Part shown: positions 8,364 to 15,377 of the stretch, in pieces | Position numbering within the stretch: position 1 is the first letter of the stretch | How the letters are laid out: every line of letters begins with the position of its first letter | NCBI GenBank assembly: GCA_051003795.1 | Contig: JBPCKZ010000201.1 | Coordinates: forward strand, 16,132 to 80,131 | From: JALYXS01 sp051003795 | Lineage (GTDB): Bacteria > Acidobacteriota > Terriglobia > Bryobacterales > Bryobacteraceae | Direction of reading: 5' to 3' | Length of the DNA: 64,000 bases | Program-made: the position numbers and the translations under genes | Notes under the pieces: generated by a model | What the model saw: only the letters and a program-made list of their open reading frames with translations | Told to the model about the DNA's origin: nothing | Databases searched by the model: none

Positions 8364-9494
8364 GATCAGGCACTTTAAATAGTGCGTCTCCGGCACGGTC
8401 AGAAGTATGGGGTGGTCCCGCGCCTGCGTGCGCCGTTCCAGCACGCGAAGTGTCTTCCCCGCATCGAGCGCGGCCCGCGCGATGGCCTCGAACAGCGCCG
8501 CTTCGCTTACATGGTGCGAGCACGAACAGCTCACCAGCACGCCGCCGGGCCCGAGCAGGCGCAATGCCCGCAGATTGATCTCGCGATAACCGCGCATCGC
8601 TCCCTCGATCTGCCGGCGCGACTTCGCGAATGCCGGCGGATCGAGAACCACAATGTCGAACGTCTTGCGCGCCGAAGCATAGCCCGCCAGAAGATCGAAC
8701 CCATCCGCGTCCCGAAAGGAAACATTGCCCAGTGAACTGGCGGCGCGATTTTGTTCGGCCGTGGCAAGCGCGCCCGCGCTGCTGTCGATGCCTTCCACGT
8801 ACTCGCACTTCGCCGCTAGATGGAGCGCGAAGCCGCCAGTCGAAGTGAAGCAATCGAGAGCGCGCCCTTGGCCGTATCGCGCCGCCGCAACATAATTCTC
8901 GCGCTGATCGAGATAGATGCCGGTCTTTTGTCCCTGCCGCAAATCGGCGAAAAAGACCAGACCGTTCATCCGAAGCTCAATCGATCCCGGAATCTCGCCA
9001 TGCAGCACGCGAATTTCGCGCGGCAGGGATTCTTGCGTTCGCACCGCCGCATCGTTGCGCGCCAGAATGCCGCGCGGCGCAAACTGTTCGGCCAGCGCAT
9101 CCACGATTTCCGGCAGCGCGCGATCCATCCCCTGATCCAACGCTTGGACCGCAAAGTACTCGCCATAGCGGTCGATAATCAGCGCGGGGAGCAGATCCCC
9201 TTCCGCGTGCACCAGCCGGAATGCGTTCGAATCGTGGACTATTAGTCGCCGGAACGCCGCTGCGGCGGCGATCCGCGCCGAGTACGTGTCATTTGATAGC
9301 ATTCGCAGAGCGATTTGCGATGACGAGCTATAGTGCGCCGTGCCGAGCAGCCGCGCGGACGGATCGATCACGCGGACGACGTCGCCGCCCACGGCATCCG
9401 CCGCATCCACGACATCGCCGCGAAAAATCCATGGGTGCCCGCTCGCGACTCGTCCCGCCGCTTTCCGATTGACCCTTACCGCGGGCGGATTCAA
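8349..9494 (-). CDS. Class I SAM-dependent rRNA methyltransferase, RlmI family
   Basis: A 381-residue protein with an N-terminal PUA domain (residues 1-70, GHPWIFRGDVVDA) and a C-terminal Rossmann methyltransferase domain. Motifs: GQKTGIYLDQREN (188-200), CFTSTGGFALHLA (SAM-binding motif I, near 215), LDPPAFAKS (284-292) and SCSCSHH near 322, which contains Cys residues in the position used by RNA m5C methyltransferases. RlmI methylates C1962 of 23S rRNA in E. coli; that target is inferred by family only. The start ATG overlaps the stop of the upstream amidohydrolase by 4 bp, so it is the last gene of a coupled three-gene unit. Confidence 0.9.
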   Translation of the reverse strand: MNPPAVRVNRKAAGRVASGHPWIFRGDVVDAADAVGGDVVRVIDPSARLLGTAHYSSSSQIALRMLSNDTYSARIAAAAAFRRLIVHDSNAFRLVHAEGDLLPALIIDRYGEYFAVQALDQGMDRALPEIVDALAEQFAPRGILARNDAAVRTQESLPREIRVLHGEIPGSIELRMNGLVFFADLRQGQKTGIYLDQRENYVAAARYGQGRALDCFTSTGGFALHLAAKCEYVEGIDSSAGALATAEQNRAASSLGNVSFRDADGFDLLAGYASARKTFDIVVLDPPAFAKSRRQIEGAMRGYREINLRALRLLGPGGVLVSCSCSHHVSEAALFEAIARAALDAGKTLRVLERRTQARDHPILLTVPETHYLKCLILQVI

Positions 9495-10423
9495 CTAAAC
9501 CGGAACAGCTTTTTCGCTGTCTCTCCGCGGATTTTGTCGCGCGCTTCTTCCGTCGCGAAATCGAACATATCTTGAAAAACCTGCGAAGCCTTGCGAAACT
9601 CCTCCATGTTCATGCCCAGGCCGCCCCACATCATGCGATCCGGGCCGAACGCCTCGAACGCGGCGCGCACAATGTCCTTCGCATCCGAGTATGGAAATCC
9701 CTCTTTCGACGAGTAGTTCACGCCCGAATATTTCATGTACACGCGCGGCAGTTTGGCAAGCTTCAGAACGGTCTGGTACTCGGCGGGCGTCCCCTGGCCG
9801 GCTCGCGCCAAGTGATCCAAAATTACGGGCACATCGCCGAACGCCGCCGCGAGCTCTCCAATTTGCGGCGCGTAGTAAGGCATGAAATGCATCTGCACCG
9901 CGATCTTGAGATCTTGCGCCTTGCGCCAGGTGTCCTTCATCGCGGGCGCGCGCAAATCGCGATCGTGAATGGGACCGGATGGCAGCGGCGGCTTTCCGGC
10001 GGCGCGCACCTCATGAATGCGGATGGCCACGATGCGCCCGGGAAATCTTTTTACTAGCGCTTCCATGCGGGCGGGCGTATCTTTCGCGACCGGATCGAAC
10101 AGGCACGTGCCCTTGAAAAATCCGGGCGAAGGCTCGTGCGTGAAGACATATTCGAGCTCGCGGTGATCGTCCTGATACGGCTCCGGGTGCACCACGACGA
10201 CGCGATCGATCCGCGCTTGGCGCACGAACCGGATGTAATCGTCGAACGATATCGCCGGCGGCTTGTAAGTGGCGTTTGGATGGTACGGGAAGTTCTTTTG
10301 ATCGGGGAGAAATAAGTGGACTTGCGTATCGATTAGCGGATGCTTCGCGCTCGCGAAGATCCGCGATGCCGCGACGCCGGCCAGCAAGCCGCGCCGAGTC
10401 ACTTCGAAGGTCTCATTTCGCAA
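9491..10423 (-). CDS. Tat-exported amidohydrolase family protein
   Basis: A 310-residue hydrolase of the amidohydrolase 2 (metal-dependent TIM barrel) family. The N-terminus TRRGLLAGVAASRIFA is a Tat-type signal, so it probably acts in the periplasm. Barrel signatures are LIDTQVHLFLPD (a variant of the D-x-H metal motif), MHFMPYYA, VILDHLARAG (Asp-His) and MMWGGLGMN near the C-terminus, where the usual catalytic Asp of the W-G-S-D motif is replaced by Gly. That raises doubt about a classical mechanism. It overlaps the GH127 gene by 11 bp at its start and the methyltransferase by 4 bp at its end. Related proteins include 2-pyrone-4,6-dicarboxylate lactonases; the substrate is unknown. Confidence 0.82.
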   Translation of the reverse strand: MRNETFEVTRRGLLAGVAASRIFASAKHPLIDTQVHLFLPDQKNFPYHPNATYKPPAISFDDYIRFVRQARIDRVVVVHPEPYQDDHRELEYVFTHEPSPGFFKGTCLFDPVAKDTPARMEALVKRFPGRIVAIRIHEVRAAGKPPLPSGPIHDRDLRAPAMKDTWRKAQDLKIAVQMHFMPYYAPQIGELAAAFGDVPVILDHLARAGQGTPAEYQTVLKLAKLPRVYMKYSGVNYSSKEGFPYSDAKDIVRAAFEAFGPDRMMWGGLGMNMEEFRKASQVFQDMFDFATEEARDKIRGETAKKLFRFS

Positions 10424-12335
10424 GTACCGGAAACGCCGTGATGCGCAGCTTCGCGGCCCCGTAAGGAATCAGCGTTAACTCTTCCAGCCCTTGTTTGCTC
10501 TTCACTGGCGATAGCGGCAGCGGACCGGCCGAGCCGTCGACCAACTTCCAGTCCGGGATCCTGCGGCCCTTCACTTGTAGTTCAACGGGGGTGCCCTCCG
10601 GCGTGAACGGATTGTCGCCCATCTTCCGCACCGAAAGCGTAATCGAGCGCGCGGGATCGGTCGCATCGATCGCCAAACCATAGTTCCATGCCGATTTCGG
10701 ATCGACTTCCCAATCCGCCGTTTGCCCTTTATCCCGCAGCTTTTTCCATTTCTCGCCGATCTTCAATGCATACACCAGCGGTCCGCGCTCCACCGCGACC
10801 GAATTGCGATACCACTGGGAAACACCGACCGGCATCGGAAAGTCGATCTCCACCACGTCGCCTTTGCGCCACTCCCGCGCAATCGCATGGAAGCTCGCGG
10901 GACGGATCTGGCGCTGCTTGAAACCATTCACGGCGATCGACGCTCCGTAAGTCCATCTAGGAATGCGGAGTTGCAACGAAAACTTGACCGGAACTTCCGG
11001 ATTCACCGTTAGTTTGATGTGTTCGCGGAACGGATATTCGGTATCTTCCGCGATCGAGAGCTTGACGCCTTGAACGGTGGCATGGACTTCACTCGGCGCA
11101 TATGCGATTGCCGCGAGGCCGCCGTCGCGATTCGCCATCCACAGCGATTCCGTGAACTTCGGCCAGCCTTGATGATAGTTCGCCGCGCAGCAACCGAAGT
11201 TCGGCTCCAGACCGAACAAATTCGATTCCGCGTTGTTGGTGGTCCACTCGCGCGGATTGATATCGGCCAGAACTTGATTCGGTTGTTGATCGTATTGATG
11301 CGCCCACATGTCCGAGGTGATCGCCGCGGGCAATGGATTGTAAGCGATCTTTTCGAGGCGGTCGCCCAACGCGGGATCCCCCAGAATCGATATCAAATTC
11401 TCCAGCGAAAACATGTTTTCGACAACGGCGCACAGCTCGGTTCCTTGCGACGGATCGAGGCCGGCATAGTGCTCATCGCCACTGTGCACGCCGTTCGGCA
11501 GCAAATGGTAGCGGTCCAGTTCGGTCAACATCCGGTAGATCGCTTGCCGGTCCGACTCGTCGTTCGAGACAAGCGAATACACGGCCGCGGTCTTCAACGC
11601 CATCGCGTTGTTCACGACGTGCGTTTTAAGATTCGTATCCTTTTTTGCCATTTTCCCGGTGTAGGTGAAATTAGCGAACTGCTGTTTCCAGTCGTAACCC
11701 TGGTGGGCCAGAGCGGTCGCGAGATCAAGCAGCTTCGGATCGTGATTCCGGCGATAGAGCCAAACAATGCTGAGGACCTCATCGCCCCAGCGGTAAACGG
11801 CCCATTTTTGCAGCGGATTCTCGGCGAGAGTCTTTGCCTGATACTCGAAATATTTTTCCATTACGGGGATCACGCGCGGATCCCCCGTTGCCTCCCGATA
11901 TTGGGTCAGCACTTTCAGCATGACCATGTTCGGCCACCAGTCTTTGTTTTTTTCGGGACCGATCGAGCCATCGGGGCGTTGATGCTCGAGCGTCCAATCG
12001 ACCCACTTGCGAGCTTTCGCAATCAGCACGGGATCGTCGAGCAGATACGCCAGCGGAACGAGTCCATCCAGATAATACGGGCCGCGCTCCCAACTTTCGC
12101 CGGTTCCTCCGAGCCAGCCGCTGTTGGAAGAGAGGTCCGGCCAGAATTCGTCGATGTGTCCGGTCAATCCCGCGGCTTGAATCTTTAGTTGCCGCAGAAG
12201 CCAGCCGCGCGGCTTCACGGCGGTTAACGGGAGAGGCTCGAAACGCGCGCCTAGACGCGGAGAAACGAGAGGCGGCTGTTCACTCTGCCCCGGCAAACCA
12301 GCCGCCAGAAGGAAAAGGAGAATGGGGGCCTTCAC
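10413..12335 (-). CDS. GH127-like beta-L-arabinofuranosidase (DUF1680)
   Basis: A 640-residue secreted glycosidase with a Sec signal peptide (residues 1-18). It has the alpha/alpha barrel catalytic domain of the GH127/DUF1680 family, then beta-sandwich regions. The Zn-bound cysteine nucleophile motif is visible: ELCAVVENMF (Cys 302) and FGCCAANYHQGW (Cys 382 and 383). Other family landmarks are the N-terminal block VKPRGWLLRQL and YGLAIDATDP late in the chain. Members remove beta-L-arabinofuranose from plant hydroxyproline-rich glycoproteins; related families act on pectin side chains. It is the first gene of a minus-strand unit with the amidohydrolase and methyltransferase, joined by overlaps. 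Confidence 0.9.
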   Translation of the reverse strand: MKAPILLFLLAAGLPGQSEQPPLVSPRLGARFEPLPLTAVKPRGWLLRQLKIQAAGLTGHIDEFWPDLSSNSGWLGGTGESWERGPYYLDGLVPLAYLLDDPVLIAKARKWVDWTLEHQRPDGSIGPEKNKDWWPNMVMLKVLTQYREATGDPRVIPVMEKYFEYQAKTLAENPLQKWAVYRWGDEVLSIVWLYRRNHDPKLLDLATALAHQGYDWKQQFANFTYTGKMAKKDTNLKTHVVNNAMALKTAAVYSLVSNDESDRQAIYRMLTELDRYHLLPNGVHSGDEHYAGLDPSQGTELCAVVENMFSLENLISILGDPALGDRLEKIAYNPLPAAITSDMWAHQYDQQPNQVLADINPREWTTNNAESNLFGLEPNFGCCAANYHQGWPKFTESLWMANRDGGLAAIAYAPSEVHATVQGVKLSIAEDTEYPFREHIKLTVNPEVPVKFSLQLRIPRWTYGASIAVNGFKQRQIRPASFHAIAREWRKGDVVEIDFPMPVGVSQWYRNSVAVERGPLVYALKIGEKWKKLRDKGQTADWEVDPKSAWNYGLAIDATDPARSITLSVRKMGDNPFTPEGTPVELQVKGRRIPDWKLVDGSAGPLPLSPVKSKQGLEELTLIPYGAAKLRITAFPVLAK

Positions 12336-12347
12336 GCAAACATCGTA

Positions 12348-12909
12348 TCAAGGTGTTTCATCGGCCACGCAGCGGAAGCCCACGGTTCCCGCCCGGTCCT
12401 TTGATGGCGCCATCAATAGCAGCTTGCCGTGCTCGTTTAGTTTATAGGACTGCGGGAAATACCATTTCGATCCTTGCGGCCGATAGTAACTCCCGCCTCG
12501 CAGAATGCCCGCGCGTGTATGCTCGTCTTGATATTCGTCGGTCCATTGCCAGACATTCCCCACCAGATCCTGCATGCCAAAAGGACTCGCGCCGCGAGCA
12601 TGCGCGTTCACGGCATCGGGCGAGCGTAGATTGCGGTCTTTATCCGGCGCGGGCACGGCGTCGGGATTCCAGTCGTTGCCCCACGGATATAGCCGCCCGT
12701 CGGTTCCCTGCCCGGCGTACTGCCACTCCCATTCATGCGGCAAGCGCTTTCCCGCCCAAGCGGCGTAAGCGCGCGCGTCTTCGAGCGAGACCCACGTGAC
12801 CGGCTTGTTTTCCCAACCCGCGGGGTAGGCGCCGTTGGTCCAGTCTTTCAGGAAATTGTGGTCGTCCTTGGGATGGTACTGTACTGCGTCCAGAAACGTC
12901 TTGAATTCG
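12348..12909 (-). pseudogene. SUMF1-domain gene, 3' part downstream of the insertion
   Basis: The C-terminal 187 residues of a SUMF1/FGE-sulfatase-fold protein whose N-terminal part lies at 15370-16942. It reads EFKTFLDAVQYHP, then WVSLEDARAYAAWAGKRLPHEWEWQYA and FGMQDLVGNVWQWTDEY, and ends GTVGFRCVADETP. All are standard SUMF1 landmarks. The usual active-site cysteines of formylglycine-generating enzymes are absent: the segment after LRGGSYY has Arg, Pro, Gln, Gly and Ser instead, so the protein was probably a non-catalytic fold member. The frame continues up to the target duplication and then enters the IS; removing the element rejoins the two parts in frame. Confidence 0.88.
12902..12909. 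repeat. 8-bp target site duplication, left copy
   Basis: TGAATTCG lies directly outside the left inverted repeat and recurs at 15370-15377 outside the right one. An 8-bp duplication fits IS1-family transposition. Confidence 0.9.
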
Positions 12910-12930
12910 GGTAGTGGGTCAGTTTGAATT
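12910..12930. repeat. Left terminal inverted repeat (21 bp)
   Basis: It begins GGTAGTGGGTCAGTTTG and is the exact reverse complement of 15349-15369. A GG-N3-TG start is usual for IS1-family ends. Confidence 0.92.
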
Positions 12931-12948
12931 GTAATTAACCCATTGTCC

Positions 12949-12976
12949 TTGACAGGTCACGCACAAATATGATACA
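12949..12976 (+). promoter_or_regulatory. Possible inward promoter at the left end of the IS
   Basis: TTGACA (12949-12954) is followed after 16 bp by GATACA (12971-12976). The -35 is perfect and the -10 is weak. The ATG at 12969 lies within this promoter, so if it is used the protease would start at a later codon, such as the GTG after GGAGGAG near 13040. Confidence 0.4.
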
Positions 12977-13922
12977 GGTGGATTCACGCATCGGCAATTG
13001 TCCGAAATACAGGTTAGTCCTTGCGGAGGAGCCGCCGCCCGTGAATGTTCCAGATGAGCTTAGGAAATGCGTCGTGTTTCTCGCTTTCCAAAAGGCTGAT
13101 GGTTTAACTCATCTTGCTGGTACGGGATTCTGTGTTCATAGATCGGTAAGTAAATTTCGTAGGTATCAATATTTAGTCACGGCTAGGCATGTGATTGATG
13201 GAATCCGTGATTTAGGGTTGGACAGAGTATTAATAAGGCTAAATATCGAGGATGGCAGGTCAACATGGCTAGAGTCATCCCTAAGAGACTGGGTTTTTCA
13301 TCCCTCTGAGCCGGAGGTTGACGTCGCGATAGTCAGAATAACTATTCTGGAACCAATGGACCATGCATCGTATCCACTTGAGTCCATCGTCACTCAAGAG
13401 TTTCTTAGAGAGAACTCAATAGGTCCAGGAGAAGAGGTATTTGTAACCGGGTTATTTGTGCACCACTTTGGGTTGTCATCAAACATTCCCATAGTGCTCG
13501 CTGGTAACATAGCAGCCCTTCCGATTGAGAAGGTACAGACAGAGAAAGGGCTGATTGACGCCTACTTAGTCGAGGCTCGATCTATTGGCGGGATTAGCGG
13601 ATCTCCCGTGTTCTTGCATATGGGGTTGGTCCGGCATGTGGATGGGCAGGTTAGATTTTTGCAGGCTAGTACTTCCACAAACTTGATAGGGAGCAGCGTG
13701 TACCTCATGGGGCTGGTGCATGGGCATTTTGGATCTAAAGAATCAGATTTGGATACTTCTTCTTTAGATTCCGGCTCCGATCATGACAAGATAAATGCTG
13801 GCATTGCAATAGTTGTTCCTATCTGGAAAGTGATTGAAGTCGTCTCGCAAACACGTCTGCGAAAAGAAGAAGACGAGGCGGACGAAGCGGAACAACAAAA
13901 GAACCTGCCCGTCATGGATTAG
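12969..13922 (+). CDS. Trypsin-like serine protease, IS passenger gene
   Basis: A 317-residue protein with a trypsin/HtrA-like fold and no signal peptide or membrane segment, so cytosolic. Catalytic triad: LVTARHVIDG (His), EVDVAIVRI (Asp) and SIGGISGSPVFL (nucleophile Ser in G-x-S-G-S-P). An opening strand CVVFLAFQKADG is followed by AGTGFCV, typical of DegP-type folds. No PDZ or other partner domain follows; the last 30 residues are an acidic, Glu-rich tail. It is the only plus-strand gene of the IS and converges on the transposase with a 2-bp gap. Codon use is AT-rich compared with host genes. The start is uncertain (ATG 12969 or a later GTG). Its role is unknown: cargo benefiting host or element, possibly defence-related. 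Confidence 0.82.
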   Translation: MIQVDSRIGNCPKYRLVLAEEPPPVNVPDELRKCVVFLAFQKADGLTHLAGTGFCVHRSVSKFRRYQYLVTARHVIDGIRDLGLDRVLIRLNIEDGRSTWLESSLRDWVFHPSEPEVDVAIVRITILEPMDHASYPLESIVTQEFLRENSIGPGEEVFVTGLFVHHFGLSSNIPIVLAGNIAALPIEKVQTEKGLIDAYLVEARSIGGISGSPVFLHMGLVRHVDGQVRFLQASTSTNLIGSSVYLMGLVHGHFGSKESDLDTSSLDSGSDHDKINAGIAIVVPIWKVIEVVSQTRLRKEEDEADEAEQQKNLPVMD

Positions 13923-13924
13923 CG

Positions 13925-14762
13925 CTATCCCAGCAGCGTTATCATTTCCTCGATCGACCACAGACGATCTGAGACTCCAGCCTGCATAGCCGGAGAGACC
14001 CTTATTGTCTGATGGATTTTGCAGTAATTGTAATGAAAATAGTGAACGGATAGCATTGCAACATGATTCTCGATCTTCTTTGAAAATGCATTTGTCAGTC
14101 GGGTAAAGCGCCGCATGGACAATCCTCATAGTCAAATTCTGGCGCTCCACGTGGCTTGTAGAAATCTGTGATCGATCTGGATTACCGGACACTACGGTTT
14201 TCTTGCAGCCGGTGCAAACTGCTGGGCTGTAGCGCTTCTCTTCCGTAGTGTCGTTTCCGTACATCTTGACCAGCATGGCGTAATCAATCTCGCCAGCGAA
14301 AGCATCGGCAACGGCGGTCAGGTAAGGTTTATGGCCGTCTGTAGTGAGTTGAACGCGAGTAGAGAGACGGATAGCAAGATCCTGGATGAACTGAGTAGCT
14401 GATCCGGTGTCCCGGCTTCCAACCATCCAGCATGGGACAAGTTTAGTGTCACGGTCGATAGCAACCCATGTCCAAACGGAGCCAACCGCGCCAACTTGAT
14501 CTTTCATCTTGGCTGGAACGTTCTTGTCCTTGGCGTAAACGAACGACCAGATCTCATCGACTTGAATGTTTTTGAGCGGCAGGTTTCGAAGGTTTCGATC
14601 CATGAAATCAGAGCAAGCGGCCCCGAGTTCAACCAGCAGCTTGGCGATGGTGTTCTTCGCAACGCCAGTCATGCGAACAGTAGAGCGGATCGAGCAGCCC
14701 TCAATCAGAGCCGAAACCACCGCAACCCGCTTGGCGGGCTTACATCGCTTCAGGCGTAACAT
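13925..14762 (-). pseudogene. IS1-family transposase, single-base frameshift
   Basis: A DDE transposase of the IS1 family. It starts at 14762 with a helix-turn-helix (GCSIRSTVRMTGVAKNTIAKL), then VDEIWSFVYAKDKNVP (first Asp), WTWVAIDRDTKLVPCW, VQLTTDGHKPYL (second Asp), a CxxC pair (VCTGCKK) and TSHVERQNLTMR (Glu). The frame then breaks. The conserved end RRFTRLTNAFSKKIENH...HQTIRVSPAMQAGV lies in another frame at 13925-14122. Removing one A from the AA at 14121-14122 restores M-R-M-S-M-R-R-F-T, so this is a 1-bp insertion. IS1 uses programmed frameshifting, but at an A-rich slippery site in a different place; none is seen here. The copy is probably inactive unless the shift is an error. Confidence 0.88.
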
Positions 14763-14792
14763 TGCTGGATTTTGAAGGCGGAACGTATCGCG

Positions 14793-15020
14793 TCACTCCG
14801 TTTTTCGGCTCTCAAAATGACCCAACTCACCGGCTTTGTATACATGGGAGTGCGTGCAGTTCGGACACACAACCATGACCCCACCCAACGATCCCGGCAT
14901 AATCTTAGTTACGCCACGGCTGGGATCAGGTGCCACGATGATCGAGTTATTACACACCACGCAATGAACACCGAAGTACCACTCTCCGGGAACAATTTGT
15001 CGTATTGGCTCTTCGGGCAT
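14793..15020 (-). CDS. Small zinc-ribbon-like protein, IS passenger gene
   Basis: A 75-residue protein with two Cys pairs, VHCVVCNN (residues 19-22) and VCPNCTHSH (near 52-55), spaced as in a four-Cys zinc ribbon. Between them is a basic, Gly-rich loop. There is no signal peptide. It starts with ATG at 15020, 8 bp after the stop of the next small gene upstream, so the two are probably one transcript from the right-end promoter that may continue into the transposase 30 bp downstream. I know no named family for it. A nucleic-acid-binding helper for transposition or for the other cargo is possible but not shown. Confidence 0.6.
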   Translation of the reverse strand: MPEEPIRQIVPGEWYFGVHCVVCNNSIIVAPDPSRGVTKIMPGSLGGVMVVCPNCTHSHVYKAGELGHFESRKTE

Positions 15021-15028
15021 TTAAATCG

Positions 15029-15301
15029 CTATTTTCCCCATGGTGCCCTAGCCGCTTTCGTTGCGATCTGCGAACGCTTTTTCGGCGTGAGCGCTACCGC
15101 TCTTGCTTTACCGCCTTTTAAACCGCCAAGCCGTCCGAGTTCCACGGCGGCGGGGTTTTTCTTTGGGCCTTCAACTTCGATATCGGCGGAGTCCGTCACG
15201 GCGGCGGATTCTGTCGGAACTTGGCCGGTTGACTCAAGCATTATCTGATACGCGAGCATGTTCGGATCTCTCGGGCGCTTCTTTCTTGACGGGTCAGGCA
15301 T
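15029..15301 (-). CDS. Small basic protein with GRLGGLKGG motif, IS passenger gene
   Basis: A 90-residue protein with an opening RKKRPRDPNMLAYQIM, an acidic middle (about residues 30-50) and the C-terminal block NPAAVELGRLGGLKGGKARA, ending KAARAPWGK. This Gly/Lys/Ala-rich C-terminus occurs in a widespread family of short bacterial proteins of unknown function, often scattered in many copies and associated with mobile DNA. It is probably a nucleic-acid-binding basic peptide. The ATG at 15301 lies about 5 nt after the start predicted from the right-end promoter, so the message may be almost leaderless. It is the first gene of the minus-strand passenger set. Confidence 0.65.
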   Translation of the reverse strand: MPDPSRKKRPRDPNMLAYQIMLESTGQVPTESAAVTDSADIEVEGPKKNPAAVELGRLGGLKGGKARAVALTPKKRSQIATKAARAPWGK

Positions 15302-15311
15302 GGCTGATACT

Positions 15312-15339
15312 AGTATGGCAAGCCGGGTTTATCTGTCAA
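15312..15339 (-). promoter_or_regulatory. Inward promoter at the right end of the IS
   Basis: On the minus strand TTGACA (15339-15334), a 16-bp spacer and CATACT (15317-15312) form a good promoter 30 bp inside the element. It would start transcription near 15306, a few bases before the ATG at 15301, and serve the two small genes and perhaps the transposase. Confidence 0.55.
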
Positions 15340-15348
15340 GCCCAAGAA

Positions 15349-15369
15349 AATTCAAACTGACCCACTACC
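15349..15369. repeat. Right terminal inverted repeat (21 bp)
   Basis: Exact reverse complement of 12910-12930; the match stops on the inner side at 15348 and on the outer side at 15370. Confidence 0.92.
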
Positions 15370-15377
15370 TGAATTCG
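15370..15377. repeat. 8-bp target site duplication, right copy
   Basis: TGAATTCG, identical to 12902-12909. Keeping one copy and deleting the element gives the continuous codons V-T-N-L-E-F-K-T-F-L-D across the join. Confidence 0.9.

Larger units (their letters stand above)
12910..15369. mobile_element. IS1-family insertion element with passenger genes
   Basis: A complete 2,460-bp element bounded by perfect 21-bp terminal inverted repeats and an 8-bp duplication of target TGAATTCG. It holds an IS1-family transposase (frameshifted), a trypsin-like protease pointing inward from the left end, and two small proteins reading inward from the right end. A basic IS1 is about 0.7-1 kb, so more than half is cargo. 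It sits inside a GH-like/SUMF1 gene. The protease gene is clearly richer in A+T than the host genes around it, which suggests recent arrival. Intact ends and a perfect target repeat also point to a fairly recent insertion. Confidence 0.92.

Noticed and set aside
14100..14135. Programmed frameshift in the IS1 transposase
   Set aside because: No A-rich slippery heptamer is near the break, and the site is late in the gene, unlike the insA-insB site of IS1.
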